Notes under the pieces: model-generated
What the model saw: only the letters and a program-made list of their open reading frames with translations
Database searches by the model: none
Told to the model about the DNA's origin: nothing
Translations under genes and position numbers: made by a program
Assembly: GCF_016741785.1 (NCBI RefSeq)
Contig: NZ_JAERRL010000020.1
Location: 1-64,000, forward strand
Reading direction: 5' to 3'
Source: Streptomyces sp. 7-21
Lineage (GTDB): Bacteria; Actinomycetota; Actinomycetes; Streptomycetales; Streptomycetaceae
Length of the DNA: 64,000 nucleotides
Shown here: piece after piece, positions 14,818 to 22,473 of the stretch
Numbering within the stretch: position 1 is the first letter of the stretch
How the letters are laid out: every line of letters begins with the position of its first letter

Positions 14818-16701
14818 TCAGCTGGCGGGGCAGGGCGGAGGCGGCGGCAGCCGCAGCGTGAACACCGCCCCCGAACCGGGCGGGCTCTGCGCCGTCACCC
14901 GCCCGCCGTGCGCCTCGGCGAGGCGCCGGGTGATGGCCAGCCCCAGCCCGCTGCCGCCGGCCGCCCGGCCGCGGGAGCGGTCCGCGCGGTAGCAGCGGTC
15001 GAAGACGAACGGCAGATGCTCCGGCGGGATGCCAGGCCCGGTGTCGGCGACGGTGAACACGGCGCCGCTGCTGCCGCCGTCACCGCCGCCGCTGCCTTCC
15101 CGCACCCGTACCTCCACCGTGCCGCCGCGCGGGGTGTGCGTGACCGCGTTGGCCACCAGGTTGCTCAGCGCCTGCCGCAGCCGCACCGGATCGGCGAACA
15201 CCGGCACCGGGTCCGGCGGGACATCCAGCCGCAGCGCCACGCCGCTGGCCCGGGCCCGCGCCGAGTGCCCCGCCACCGCCTGCGCCGCCAGGTCGGCGGC
15301 ATCGAGCTCGTCGGGATGGATCCGCAGCTCCCCGGCGTCGGCCAGCGCCAGGTCCCGCAGGTCGGCCACCAGGTGTTCCAGCAGGCCGGACTCCTCCCGC
15401 AGCGACCCCACCAGCGCGGCGTCCACCGGCACCACGCCGTCCTCGGCCGCTTCCAGGTGGCTGCGGATGTTCGCCAGCGGCGTGCGCAGCTCGTGGGCGA
15501 TGTCGCTGAGCATGGCCTTCCGCTGCCGCGCCCCCGCCTCGACCGACGCCGCCATCGCGTTGAACGCCTCACCCAGGCGTGTCATCTCGTCCCTGCCCCG
15601 CACCCGCACCCGCGCGGAGAGATCGCCGCTCTCCATGCGCCGCACGGCGGCGGTCAGCGCCCGGACCGGCCGCACCACCCGCCGCCCGCCCGCTACCGCG
15701 GCCACCGCCGCCGCCAGCAGCACGCCCGCCCACGTCACCGCCAGCCAGCGCCAGGTGGCGGGGGAGAACGGATCGGCGGGATCCGGGGTGCCCAGGTACA
15801 GGTCAGCGGGCGGTGCCACGTACGGCCGCAGCGCCGCCGTGTGCGCCGCGCGCTCGCAGCCCTGCCAGGCGGCGGGAGGCCGGGCCCCGGCCGCCGGGGT
15901 CACGGCGGTCAGCCCGTGCGGCCCCTGGGCCACCTCATAGGGCAGACCGTGCGACGCCAGGCAGCCGGTCACCAGCTCGACGGCCCGGGCGTTCAGCTTG
16001 CGGACGGCGTCGGTCGGCTCGGTCAGCCCCGGGGGGACGCACCGCCCGGCGACGCCGTCCAGCGCCGGCCAGACCGCCTCCAGCCGGGCCGCGGTGCTCG
16101 TCAGGGACGGGAACAGCAGGCTGGCGGCGGCCGTCACGGGCCGGCCCGGCGCCGCCGCCGGGACCCCCTCGCGCTCCAGGCAGGCGCTGGCCTCGGCGGC
16201 CAGCCGCTCCTGCCGCTGCCGCTCGGCGTCCGTCGCCCGCCAGCCGTCGTACGCCAGCCGGGCGCGCGGGACGCTACCGGAGGCACCCGTGACCGTTTCG
16301 TGGGGAGGACGCGGGTGCCGCTGGCCGGGGCCGGCATCCGGGTCGGCTGCGTCCACCCGCGCCGCCGGGGTGCCGGGCAGCCCGGCGGCTCCCTGGCCGA
16401 GCAGCCGCGCCGAGTCGGCGATGACCTCGCCCTCCGGGGTGGTGAGGGCGATCCGCCGCCCGGTCCGCTCCGCCAGCTCCCGCACCAGCGGCCCGACGCC
16501 CTCCCAGTCCGGGTGATCGGCCGCGTAGCCGAGCAGCTCGCCGTGGAGGGAGGCGTCCGTCTCCAGCAGGAAGGCGTCGTTCTCCAGCCGTTCCGTGACG
16601 TGGTTTCCCGCGCCGTACGCCGCCAGTACGGTGGCCGCCGCCGCCAGCGCCGCGACCGCCAGGGACAGGGCCAGCAGCCGCGGCAGCAGGCTACGGCGCA
16701 T
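14818..16701 (-). CDS. Membrane sensor histidine kinase
   Basis: A 627-residue kinase. A membrane helix lies near residues 8-28, followed by a long extracellular sensor of about 300 residues with several Cys. A second helix (WLAVTWAGVLLAAAVAAVAGG) leads into a HAMP linker. The phosphoacceptor is in DIAHELRTPLANI. N, G1 and G2 boxes of the ATPase domain are present (NLVANAVTHT, VADTGPGIPPEH, GSGLGLAI). The sensor is unusually large and unlike VanS. It overlaps the response regulator gene by 11 bases. The signal is unknown; its position at the cluster edge suggests control of, or response to, the peptide. Confidence 0.93.
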   Translation of the reverse strand: MRRSLLPRLLALSLAVAALAAAATVLAAYGAGNHVTERLENDAFLLETDASLHGELLGYAADHPDWEGVGPLVRELAERTGRRIALTTPEGEVIADSARLLGQGAAGLPGTPAARVDAADPDAGPGQRHPRPPHETVTGASGSVPRARLAYDGWRATDAERQRQERLAAEASACLEREGVPAAAPGRPVTAAASLLFPSLTSTAARLEAVWPALDGVAGRCVPPGLTEPTDAVRKLNARAVELVTGCLASHGLPYEVAQGPHGLTAVTPAAGARPPAAWQGCERAAHTAALRPYVAPPADLYLGTPDPADPFSPATWRWLAVTWAGVLLAAAVAAVAGGRRVVRPVRALTAAVRRMESGDLSARVRVRGRDEMTRLGEAFNAMAASVEAGARQRKAMLSDIAHELRTPLANIRSHLEAAEDGVVPVDAALVGSLREESGLLEHLVADLRDLALADAGELRIHPDELDAADLAAQAVAGHSARARASGVALRLDVPPDPVPVFADPVRLRQALSNLVANAVTHTPRGGTVEVRVREGSGGGDGGSSGAVFTVADTGPGIPPEHLPFVFDRCYRADRSRGRAAGGSGLGLAITRRLAEAHGGRVTAQSPPGSGAVFTLRLPPPPPCPAS

Positions 16702-17416
16702 CCGTGGCCGCCTTTCCGGGCTCCTCAGCGGTCGGGTCGGCCAGCTTGTAGCCGACGCCGTAGACCGTCAGCAGGTAGCGGGGACGGGTGGGGACCCGCT
16801 CGATCTTGCGGCGCAGGTTCATCACGTGCACGTCGATGGTGCGGCCCGTCGCGTCGCGGCCGAAGCCGGAGGCGTGCTCCAGCAGCAGCTGCCGGGTGAA
16901 GGCCCGCCCCGGGGACGCCGCCATGCACATCAGGATGTTGAACTCCGCGGGCGTGGTGCCGACCGGGTGGCCGTCGACCCGCACCTCGTGCCGCGCCCGG
17001 TCGACCGTCAGCTGCCCCACCCGGTACAGCTCCGGCTCGGCGGCCGCCGTCCTGGCGGCGCGCCGCAGCACCGTCCCGACGCGGGCGACGAGCTCGCGCG
17101 GGCTGTACGGCTTGGTGAGGTAGTCGTCGGCGCCGAGCGCCAGGCCCAGCAGCACGTCGTCCTCCTCGGCGCGGGCGGAGATCATGATGATGGGCAGGTC
17201 CCGCTCCGCTCTCAGCTCCCGGCAGACGTCCAGGCCGCCGACCCCGGGCAGCATCAGGTCCAGCACCAGCAGATCCGGGCGGCCCCGCCGCGCCTCGTCG
17301 AGGGCGGACCGGCCGTTGTACACCACCGTGGTCGTGTGGCCCTCACGCTCGAGAAACCGCCGGACCAGATCCGCGTGCTTGCGATCGTCTTCGGCGACAA
17401 GAATGTGTGCGGGCAT
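16691..17416 (-). CDS. OmpR/PhoB-family response regulator
   Basis: A 241-residue regulator. Receiver residues D10, D11, D53 (phosphoacceptor in LVLDLMLPG), the Ser of IMISA and Lys of LTKPYS are all present. The C-terminal winged helix ends in DVHVMNLRRKIE and VYGVGYKLAD. The ATG at 17416 is preferred to an open upstream extension because the receiver fold begins MPAHILVAEDD. It pairs with the downstream overlapping kinase gene. The 22-bp repeats just upstream are good candidates for its own binding site. Confidence 0.94.
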   Translation of the reverse strand: MPAHILVAEDDRKHADLVRRFLEREGHTTTVVYNGRSALDEARRGRPDLLVLDLMLPGVGGLDVCRELRAERDLPIIMISARAEEDDVLLGLALGADDYLTKPYSPRELVARVGTVLRRAARTAAAEPELYRVGQLTVDRARHEVRVDGHPVGTTPAEFNILMCMAASPGRAFTRQLLLEHASGFGRDATGRTIDVHVMNLRRKIERVPTRPRYLLTVYGVGYKLADPTAEEPGKAATDAP

Positions 17417-17455
17417 GGACTGAGTGTCACTCCCGCAGATGAGAACTCTCTGAAA

Positions 17456-17499
17456 TAACCGGCCGCTGACGTCCATTTAACCGGAATCTGACGGTCCAC
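17456..17499 (-). promoter_or_regulatory. Four 11-bp direct-repeat units upstream of the response regulator gene
   Basis: TAACCGG-N3-CTGACG occurs at 17456-17471 and 17478-17493, exactly 22 bp apart. Read as 11-bp units, the starts are TAACCGG, TGACGTC, TAACCGG and TGACGGT, a TRAC-type core each turn. Tandem 11-bp repeats are the usual target of OmpR/PhoB-type winged-helix dimers. Being 40-83 bases before the regulator's start, this is probably an autoregulatory site. Confidence 0.6.
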
Positions 17500-17555
17500 C
17501 GGCACGCTGTCCCCTAGCAGCGCGAGCCGTCACCAGCCAGACGGCGGCCGCACCA

Positions 17556-17748
17556 GGAGGGAAGCGGAGACCATGCGACATCCGCGGTGGGCTATTCCGG
17601 CCATGATCGCGGCGCTGATCCCGGTCGCCCGCGGGGCGGCGGCGGTGCGGCCCCGTCCCGGAAGAACACGCAGGAACGAGCGGGGAACGGCCGCCGCCCC
17701 GGGCGGCCGTTCCCCCGGATACACCGACACGGGCCGGAGGTTTCGCCG
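17556..17748 (+). other. Leader of the small-protein gene with a strong ribosome site and short frame
   Basis: AGGAGGGAAGCGGAG at about 17556-17570 is followed by an ATG at 17573. The frame from this ATG begins like a signal peptide (MRHPRWAIPAMIAALIPVA), then turns Arg-rich, and runs across a strong hairpin and past the start of the next gene to 17821. I do not recognise the protein. It may be a leader peptide that governs the hairpin, a broken secreted-protein gene, or chance. Confidence 0.35.
17682..17715 (+). terminator. 14-bp perfect hairpin upstream of the 62-residue protein gene
   Basis: GGGGAACGGCCGCC at 17682-17695 pairs exactly with GGCGGCCGTTCCCC at 17702-17715 around a 6-base loop. 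There is no T-tract. It ends 33 bases before the start codon at 17749. Its position inside a leader suggests an attenuator rather than an end-of-operon terminator. Confidence 0.6.
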
Positions 17749-17937
17749 ATGTGCGCAGTGTGCGAGGCGGTTGTCCACGGGTGCGGCGCGAAGGGATCCG
17801 AGGCGGCAAGCGCCGAGCTGATCGAGATACCCGTCACCAAGAACGACGACGGCACGCTCTCCCTGACCATGACGGAGGAGCAGTACGCCAGCGTCGCCTT
17901 CCAGCTGGCGGTCGGAGCCGCGGTGATGGGCGGCTGA
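17749..17937 (+). CDS. 62-residue Cys-containing protein of unknown function
   Basis: The ATG at 17749 follows GGAGG (17735-17739). The protein starts MCAVCEAVVHGCGAKG, with Cys at 2, 5 and 12 and a nearby His. A hydrophilic middle (ELIEIPVTKNDDGTLSLTM) and an Ala/Val/Gly-rich amphipathic end (AFQLAVGAAVMGG) follow. No signal peptide or known domain is apparent. The Cys cluster might bind metal, or the protein might be a precursor peptide, but no maturation enzyme is encoded beside it. It lies at the border between the peptide cluster and the ribosyl operon, converging on the latter with 12 bases between. Confidence 0.6.
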   Translation: MCAVCEAVVHGCGAKGSEAASAELIEIPVTKNDDGTLSLTMTEEQYASVAFQLAVGAAVMGG

Positions 17938-17949
17938 CGCCGCCGGTCC

Positions 17950-18795
17950 CTAGCCGGCGCCCGCGCGCCGCGCCAGCGCCAGGGTGCGGCGCGCCCCCGC
18001 GACGACCGCCGGGTCCACGAACCGGCCGTCCGGCAGCGCCAGCGCCCCGTCGTCGGTGGCGGCAGCCCGCACGATCTCGCGGGCCGACGCCACCTCGGCC
18101 TCCGTGGGCAGGTAGGCCCGCTCGATGACGGGGAGCTGCCGCGGGTGGATCGCGGCGCGGCCCAGGAACCCCAGCGCGCGGCCCGCCGCGCAGGAACGCG
18201 CCAGGCCCTCCTCGTCCCGCACGTCCGGGTACACCGACTGCGCCGGAGCCGGCAGCCCGGCCGCGCGGGCGGCGACCACGGCACGGGCGCGGGGCCACGC
18301 CAGCCCGTCCTCGCCCGCGACCCCCAGGTCGGCCCGCAGGTCGGCCTCGCCGAGCGCGAGGCCCGCCACGGCCGGGTGGCCCGTGGCGATCTCGAAGGCC
18401 CGCTCGACGCCCACCGCGTTCTCCAGCAGCGGGTACAGCGGCGGCACGGGCGCGCCGGTCCATGCGGCGACCCGGGCCAGGTCCGCCGGCCCGGTCACCT
18501 TGGGCAGGCGCAGCCCGGCGAGCCCCGGCAGCCTGGCGAGGCGGCGCGCCTCGCGCTCGGCCAGCGGCCCGTCCAGCGCGTTGATCCGCACGTGCACCGG
18601 CACGGGCCAGGTGTCCGCCAGGATGTCGGCCGCGGCGTCCAGCGCGTACCGCTTGCGGTCCGCGGCGACCGCGTCCTCCAGGTCGATGACGACGACGTCC
18701 GCGCCGGAGCCCAGCGCCTTGCGCACCACGTCCGGGCGGTCGCCGGGGGCGTACAGCCAGGTCAGCGGGGTGGCAGCGTCCGCGGCGGTGGTCAC
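17950..18795 (-). CDS. CitE/HpcH-family (citrate lyase beta-like) C-C lyase
   Basis: A 281-residue TIM-barrel protein of the HpcH/CitE family. LYAPGDRPD at the start, VVIDLEDAV with acidic metal-site residues, VRINAL, LRLPKV and LLENAVGVERA are family blocks; AIHPRQLPVIE closes the barrel. Members cleave or form malyl-, citramalyl- or 3-hydroxyacyl-CoA thioesters. Its GTG start overlaps the CoA-transferase stop (GTGA), so the two act together: the transferase would make an acyl-CoA and this enzyme would split it. It is the last gene of the 11-gene ribosyl operon. The substrate is unknown. Confidence 0.88.
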   Translation of the reverse strand: MTTAADAATPLTWLYAPGDRPDVVRKALGSGADVVVIDLEDAVAADRKRYALDAAADILADTWPVPVHVRINALDGPLAEREARRLARLPGLAGLRLPKVTGPADLARVAAWTGAPVPPLYPLLENAVGVERAFEIATGHPAVAGLALGEADLRADLGVAGEDGLAWPRARAVVAARAAGLPAPAQSVYPDVRDEEGLARSCAAGRALGFLGRAAIHPRQLPVIERAYLPTEAEVASAREIVRAAATDDGALALPDGRFVDPAVVAGARRTLALARRAGAG

Positions 18796-20006
18796 AGCGC
18801 GCCCTCCTCGCGCAGCTCGGCGATCCGGTCGGCGTCGAGCCCGAGCCCGGTGAGCACCTCCTCGGTGTCCGCGCCGTGCGGGCGCCCGGCCCAGCGGATG
18901 GCGCCGGGGGTGCGGGAGAGGCGGAAGAGGACGTTCTGCATGCGGACGGTGCCGAGCTCCTCGTCGGGCACCTCGGTCACGGACTCCAGCGCGCGGTACT
19001 GCTCGTCCGCCATGACGTCGGCGATGTCGTACACCGGCGCGATGGCGGCCTCGGCCCGCTCGAACGCGGCCAGCACCTCGTCCCGGTTGTGGCGGGCGAT
19101 CCACGCGCCGACGGCCTCGTCCAGCTCGTCGGCGTGGCGGGCGCGCCCCGCGCCGGTGGCGAACCACTCCTCCTCGGTCAGCTCGGGGCGGCCGACCAGC
19201 CGCATGACCCGCTCGGCCACCGACTGCGCCGAGGTGGACACCGCCACCCAGCGCCCGTCGGCCGTGCGGTAGGTGTTGCGCGGTGCGTTGTTGGACGAGC
19301 GGTTGCCGGTGCGGGGCTGGACGTAGCCGAGCTGGTCATACCAGATGGGGTGCGGGCCCAGCACCGTCAGCATGGGCTCGATGATGGCCATGTCCACCAC
19401 CTGGCCCTGGCCGGTGCGGTCGCGCCCGGCCAGCGCCGTCATCACCGCGTACGCCGTCGTCAGGGCGGCCACCGAGTCGGCGAGGCCGAACGGCGGCAGC
19501 GTCGGCGGCCCGTCCGGCTCGCCGGTCAGCGCGGCGAAACCGCTCATGGCCTCGGCCAGGGTGCCGAAGCCGGGCCGGCGGGCATAGGGGCCCTGCTGGC
19601 CGAAACCGGTCACGCGGGCCAGCACCAGCCGGGGGTTGGCGGCCGACAGCTCGTCCCAGCCCAGGCCCCAGCGTTCGAGGGTGCCGGGCCGGAAGTTCTC
19701 GATGATGACGTCGCTGTCCTTGGCCAGCCGCAGCAGCACCTCCCGGCCGCCGGGCGTGGACAGGTTAAGGGTGATGGTCTTCTTGTTGCGGCCGAGAAGC
19801 TTCCACCACAGGCCCACGCCGTCCTTGCTGGGGCCGTGGCCCCGCGAGGGGTCGGGCTTGCGGGGGTGTTCGACCTTGATGACCTCGGCGCCGAAGTCGC
19901 CCAGGAACGTGGCCGCGAGCGGTCCGGCGAAGAGAGTGGCGAGGTCGAGGACGCGCAGGCCGGCGAGCGGTGCGCGGTCGTCGGTGGTGGTGGCGGGCTG
20001 AGTCAT
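18792..20006 (-). CDS. CaiB/BaiF-family (class III) CoA-transferase
   Basis: A 404-residue class III CoA-transferase. The N-terminal block LRVLDLATLFAGP, the FGAEVIKVEHP segment, VIIENFRPGTLERWG and the catalytic Asp region FGLADSVAAL are all as in formyl-/succinyl-CoA transferases. It moves CoA between carboxylic acids. The start at 20006 overlaps the kinase stop (ATGA). Its coupling to a CitE-like lyase suggests activation and cleavage of an organic acid released in the pathway. This is inference from gene order. Confidence 0.92.
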   Translation of the reverse strand: MTQPATTTDDRAPLAGLRVLDLATLFAGPLAATFLGDFGAEVIKVEHPRKPDPSRGHGPSKDGVGLWWKLLGRNKKTITLNLSTPGGREVLLRLAKDSDVIIENFRPGTLERWGLGWDELSAANPRLVLARVTGFGQQGPYARRPGFGTLAEAMSGFAALTGEPDGPPTLPPFGLADSVAALTTAYAVMTALAGRDRTGQGQVVDMAIIEPMLTVLGPHPIWYDQLGYVQPRTGNRSSNNAPRNTYRTADGRWVAVSTSAQSVAERVMRLVGRPELTEEEWFATGAGRARHADELDEAVGAWIARHNRDEVLAAFERAEAAIAPVYDIADVMADEQYRALESVTEVPDEELGTVRMQNVLFRLSRTPGAIRWAGRPHGADTEEVLTGLGLDADRIAELREEGAL

Positions 20007-20998
20007 GGTGCGCCCCTGTCGTGCGTCAGGTGCTCGTGGTGAGCGTCGTGCTGGTCGTGCGGGGAAGCGGTGTCCTGGGACTGGGCCTGGTGGTGCGCGG
20101 CGTGGAAGGCGTCGATCTCGGCGCGGTCTGGCATCGCGGAGGAGGCGCCCTGCCGCCCGACCGCCAGCGCGGCGGCGCTCGCGGCCCACGCCAGCGCCTC
20201 CGGCACCGGGCGGCCCTCGCCGCGCGCCACCGCCAGCGCCCCGGTGAACGCGTCGCCCGCGGCCGTGGTGTCCACCGCCCGCACCGGCACCGCCGGCACG
20301 GTCAGCGGCCGGGCGCCGCGCGCGGCGTACAGGCAGCCCGCCGCGCCGAGCGTGATGACGACCTCCGGCACCCGCTCGGTGAGCGCCGCGGCGGCGCGCT
20401 GCGGGTCGGCGTGGCCGGTGAGGGCCGCTGCCTCGTGCTCGTTGGGCACCAGCAGGTCGGTCAGGTCCAGCAGCTCGTCGGGCAGCGGGCGCGCCGGCGC
20501 CGGGGTCAGCACGGTGGCGACGCCGTGCGCGCGGGCGGCGCGGGCCCCGGCCAGCACGCCGTCCATGGGCAGTTCCAGCTGCATCAGCAGCGCGCCGGCG
20601 GCGGCGATCCGCTCCTCGTCGCCGGGCGCGAGCGCGGTGACCGTGCCGTTGGCGCCGGGCACCACGACGATGGCGTTGCCGCCCTCGTCGTCCACCACGA
20701 TGTGCGCGGTGCCGCTGGGGCCGGGCACGGTGCGCAGCCCGGAGGTGTCCACGCCGGCGCCGGCCAGCGCGGCCCGGAGCCGGCCGGCGAAGTCGTCGTC
20801 CCCGACCGCGCCGATCATCGTGACGGCGCCGCCGGCGCGGGCGGCGGCGATGGCCTGGTTGGTGCCCTTGCCGCCCGGCACGGTACGGAACTCCCGCCCG
20901 GCGACGGTCTCGCCGCGGCGCGGGGCCGCCGCGACGTACGCGACGAGGTCCATGTTGGTGGAGCCCAGCACCGCGAGTGCCGGGGCGCGGCGGGTCAT
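20003..20998 (-). CDS. rbsK: Ribokinase-family (PfkB) sugar kinase with His-rich tail
   Basis: A 331-residue kinase. STNMDLVAYV and VPGGKGTNQAIAAARAG form the first PfkB signature. DTTAAGDAFTGALA carries the catalytic Asp and anion hole. The N-terminal substrate residues (N and D of NMD, GGKGTN) match ribokinase closely, which supports ribose or a ribose-like pentose as substrate. About 30 residues at the C terminus are unusual: many His and Gln with Asp (HAAHHQ, HDQHDAHHEH). It overlaps both neighbours by 4 bases. In this operon it would trap ribose freed by the glycohydrolases. Confidence 0.93.
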   Translation of the reverse strand: MTRRAPALAVLGSTNMDLVAYVAAAPRRGETVAGREFRTVPGGKGTNQAIAAARAGGAVTMIGAVGDDDFAGRLRAALAGAGVDTSGLRTVPGPSGTAHIVVDDEGGNAIVVVPGANGTVTALAPGDEERIAAAGALLMQLELPMDGVLAGARAARAHGVATVLTPAPARPLPDELLDLTDLLVPNEHEAAALTGHADPQRAAAALTERVPEVVITLGAAGCLYAARGARPLTVPAVPVRAVDTTAAGDAFTGALAVARGEGRPVPEALAWAASAAALAVGRQGASSAMPDRAEIDAFHAAHHQAQSQDTASPHDQHDAHHEHLTHDRGAP

Positions 20999-22473
20999 GC
21001 GGCCTCCCTCAGTTCCAGGGTCTGTGCGGCGAGCGTGTCGAAGCCGGTGCCGTCGAAGCCGCCGATCGACGTGGCCAGCCGGTTCTTCAGCGGCGCGGTC
21101 CAGCGTTCGGGCAGCGCCCCGGGGGAGCCGGCGAGCAGCCCGGTGATCGAGCCGGCCGTGGCGCCGTTGGAGTCGGTGTCCCAGCCTCCGGAGACGACCC
21201 GGCAGATGGAGCCGGAGAAGTCGCCGCCGGCATGGGTGAGCGCGGCGGCGAGCAGCGCGGCGTTCGGCAGCACGTGCACCCAGTGGTGGCCGGCGAAGCG
21301 GTCGTGCAGCCGGTCGGCGACCGCGGCGAACTCCTCGTCACCGCCCGGGTGCGCCCGGGCCGCCTCGATGCCGGCGCGGACCGCCTCGGCGTACCGCGAG
21401 CCGGGCGGCACGACGGCCAGCCCGGTGCGCAGGCACTCGTCAGCGGAGGTGGCGCCGCCCGCCGCGGCCGCGACCGCGGCGGCGGTGAACATCGCGCCGT
21501 ACACGCCGTTGGCGGTGTGGGTGAGCACCGCGTCGCGGTGGGCCAGCTCCGCCGCCCGGCCCGGGGCGCCCGGGTGCGTCCAGCCGAAGACGTCGGCACG
21601 GATCTGGGCGCCGATCCACTCGCGGAACGGGTTGCGGTACGAAGCCGTCAGCGGCGGCTCCAGGCCCGCCAGCAGATTGCGGTACGCCACCCGCTCGGCG
21701 GTGAACGTCCGGCCCGCGGGCAGCGTGTCCAGCCACAGCGCGGCCACGTCCGCGGTGGTGAACGCGGTGCCGTGACGCCGCAGCAGCAGCAGGCCGAGCA
21801 GCGGGTAGTTCAGGTCGTCGTCCTCGGGTGCGCCGTCGATCGTCTCGGCCAGCGAGGTGGCCCGCGAGCGGCGGTTCCACGGGTACGCCTCGGCCACCTC
21901 GCGCGGCAGCCCGCGCGCGGTGAACCACGTCCGCAGCGGCCAGTTGCCGGTCGCCTGAGCCAGCGCCCGGATGCCCGCGAGCGGCAGCTTCTCCACCGGC
22001 TTGCCCAGCACGCACCCGGCCGCCCGGCCCAGCCAGGCCGCGTGCAGCCGCGCCAGCAGCTCGTCCCTGCTGTCCCTGCCGTCCCTGCCCTCCCTGTCGT
22101 CGCTGCCGTCGCGGCCCGCGGCCGCGCGGCGCGGCGCCGGCCAGTCCGGGCAGGCGGCCCGGATGGCGGCCAGGTCGGTCGGCTCGCGCTCGGCCAGCGG
22201 CGAGGGCAGGGCGGCCAGCTCGTCCAGCAGCCGCTCCGCCAGCTCGCGCAGCCCGGCGGGCGGCGGTCCGGGGGAGGCCCCGGCACGCGGGGGCGCGGGG
22301 TGGCCGCCGGCGTCGCGCCAGCGCGCGGCGATCGCGGCGACCCGCTCGGGGTCCCGGCCGTCCTGTGCCGCCTGGTTCAGCTCGTGGCCGACGAGGTCCT
22401 CCGGCTGCGTCCACGTCAGGCGCAGCAGCCGGCCGGCGGGTGCCACGCCGGTCTGAGGGCTGGCCGCGGTCAT
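20995..22473 (-). CDS. ADP-ribosylglycohydrolase-family protein, fourth copy (long type)
   Basis: A 492-residue member of the ADP-ribosylglycohydrolase (DraG/ARH) fold, extended at the N terminus by about 140 residues that include a charged Asp/Arg/Gly-rich linker. The fold begins at AAWLGRAAGCVLGKPVEK. The first metal motif reads PEDDDLNY, not TDDT. The second is GGWDTDSNGATAGSITGLL, which keeps the Asp pair. It overlaps the ribokinase gene (ATGA) and the preceding paralogue by one base (TGATG). Members hydrolyse N- or O-glycosidic bonds to ADP-ribose or related ribosyl groups with Mg2+. The substrate here is unknown, and the four copies may work on different linkages. Confidence 0.88.
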   Translation of the reverse strand: MTAASPQTGVAPAGRLLRLTWTQPEDLVGHELNQAAQDGRDPERVAAIAARWRDAGGHPAPPRAGASPGPPPAGLRELAERLLDELAALPSPLAEREPTDLAAIRAACPDWPAPRRAAAGRDGSDDREGRDGRDSRDELLARLHAAWLGRAAGCVLGKPVEKLPLAGIRALAQATGNWPLRTWFTARGLPREVAEAYPWNRRSRATSLAETIDGAPEDDDLNYPLLGLLLLRRHGTAFTTADVAALWLDTLPAGRTFTAERVAYRNLLAGLEPPLTASYRNPFREWIGAQIRADVFGWTHPGAPGRAAELAHRDAVLTHTANGVYGAMFTAAAVAAAAGGATSADECLRTGLAVVPPGSRYAEAVRAGIEAARAHPGGDEEFAAVADRLHDRFAGHHWVHVLPNAALLAAALTHAGGDFSGSICRVVSGGWDTDSNGATAGSITGLLAGSPGALPERWTAPLKNRLATSIGGFDGTGFDTLAAQTLELREAA

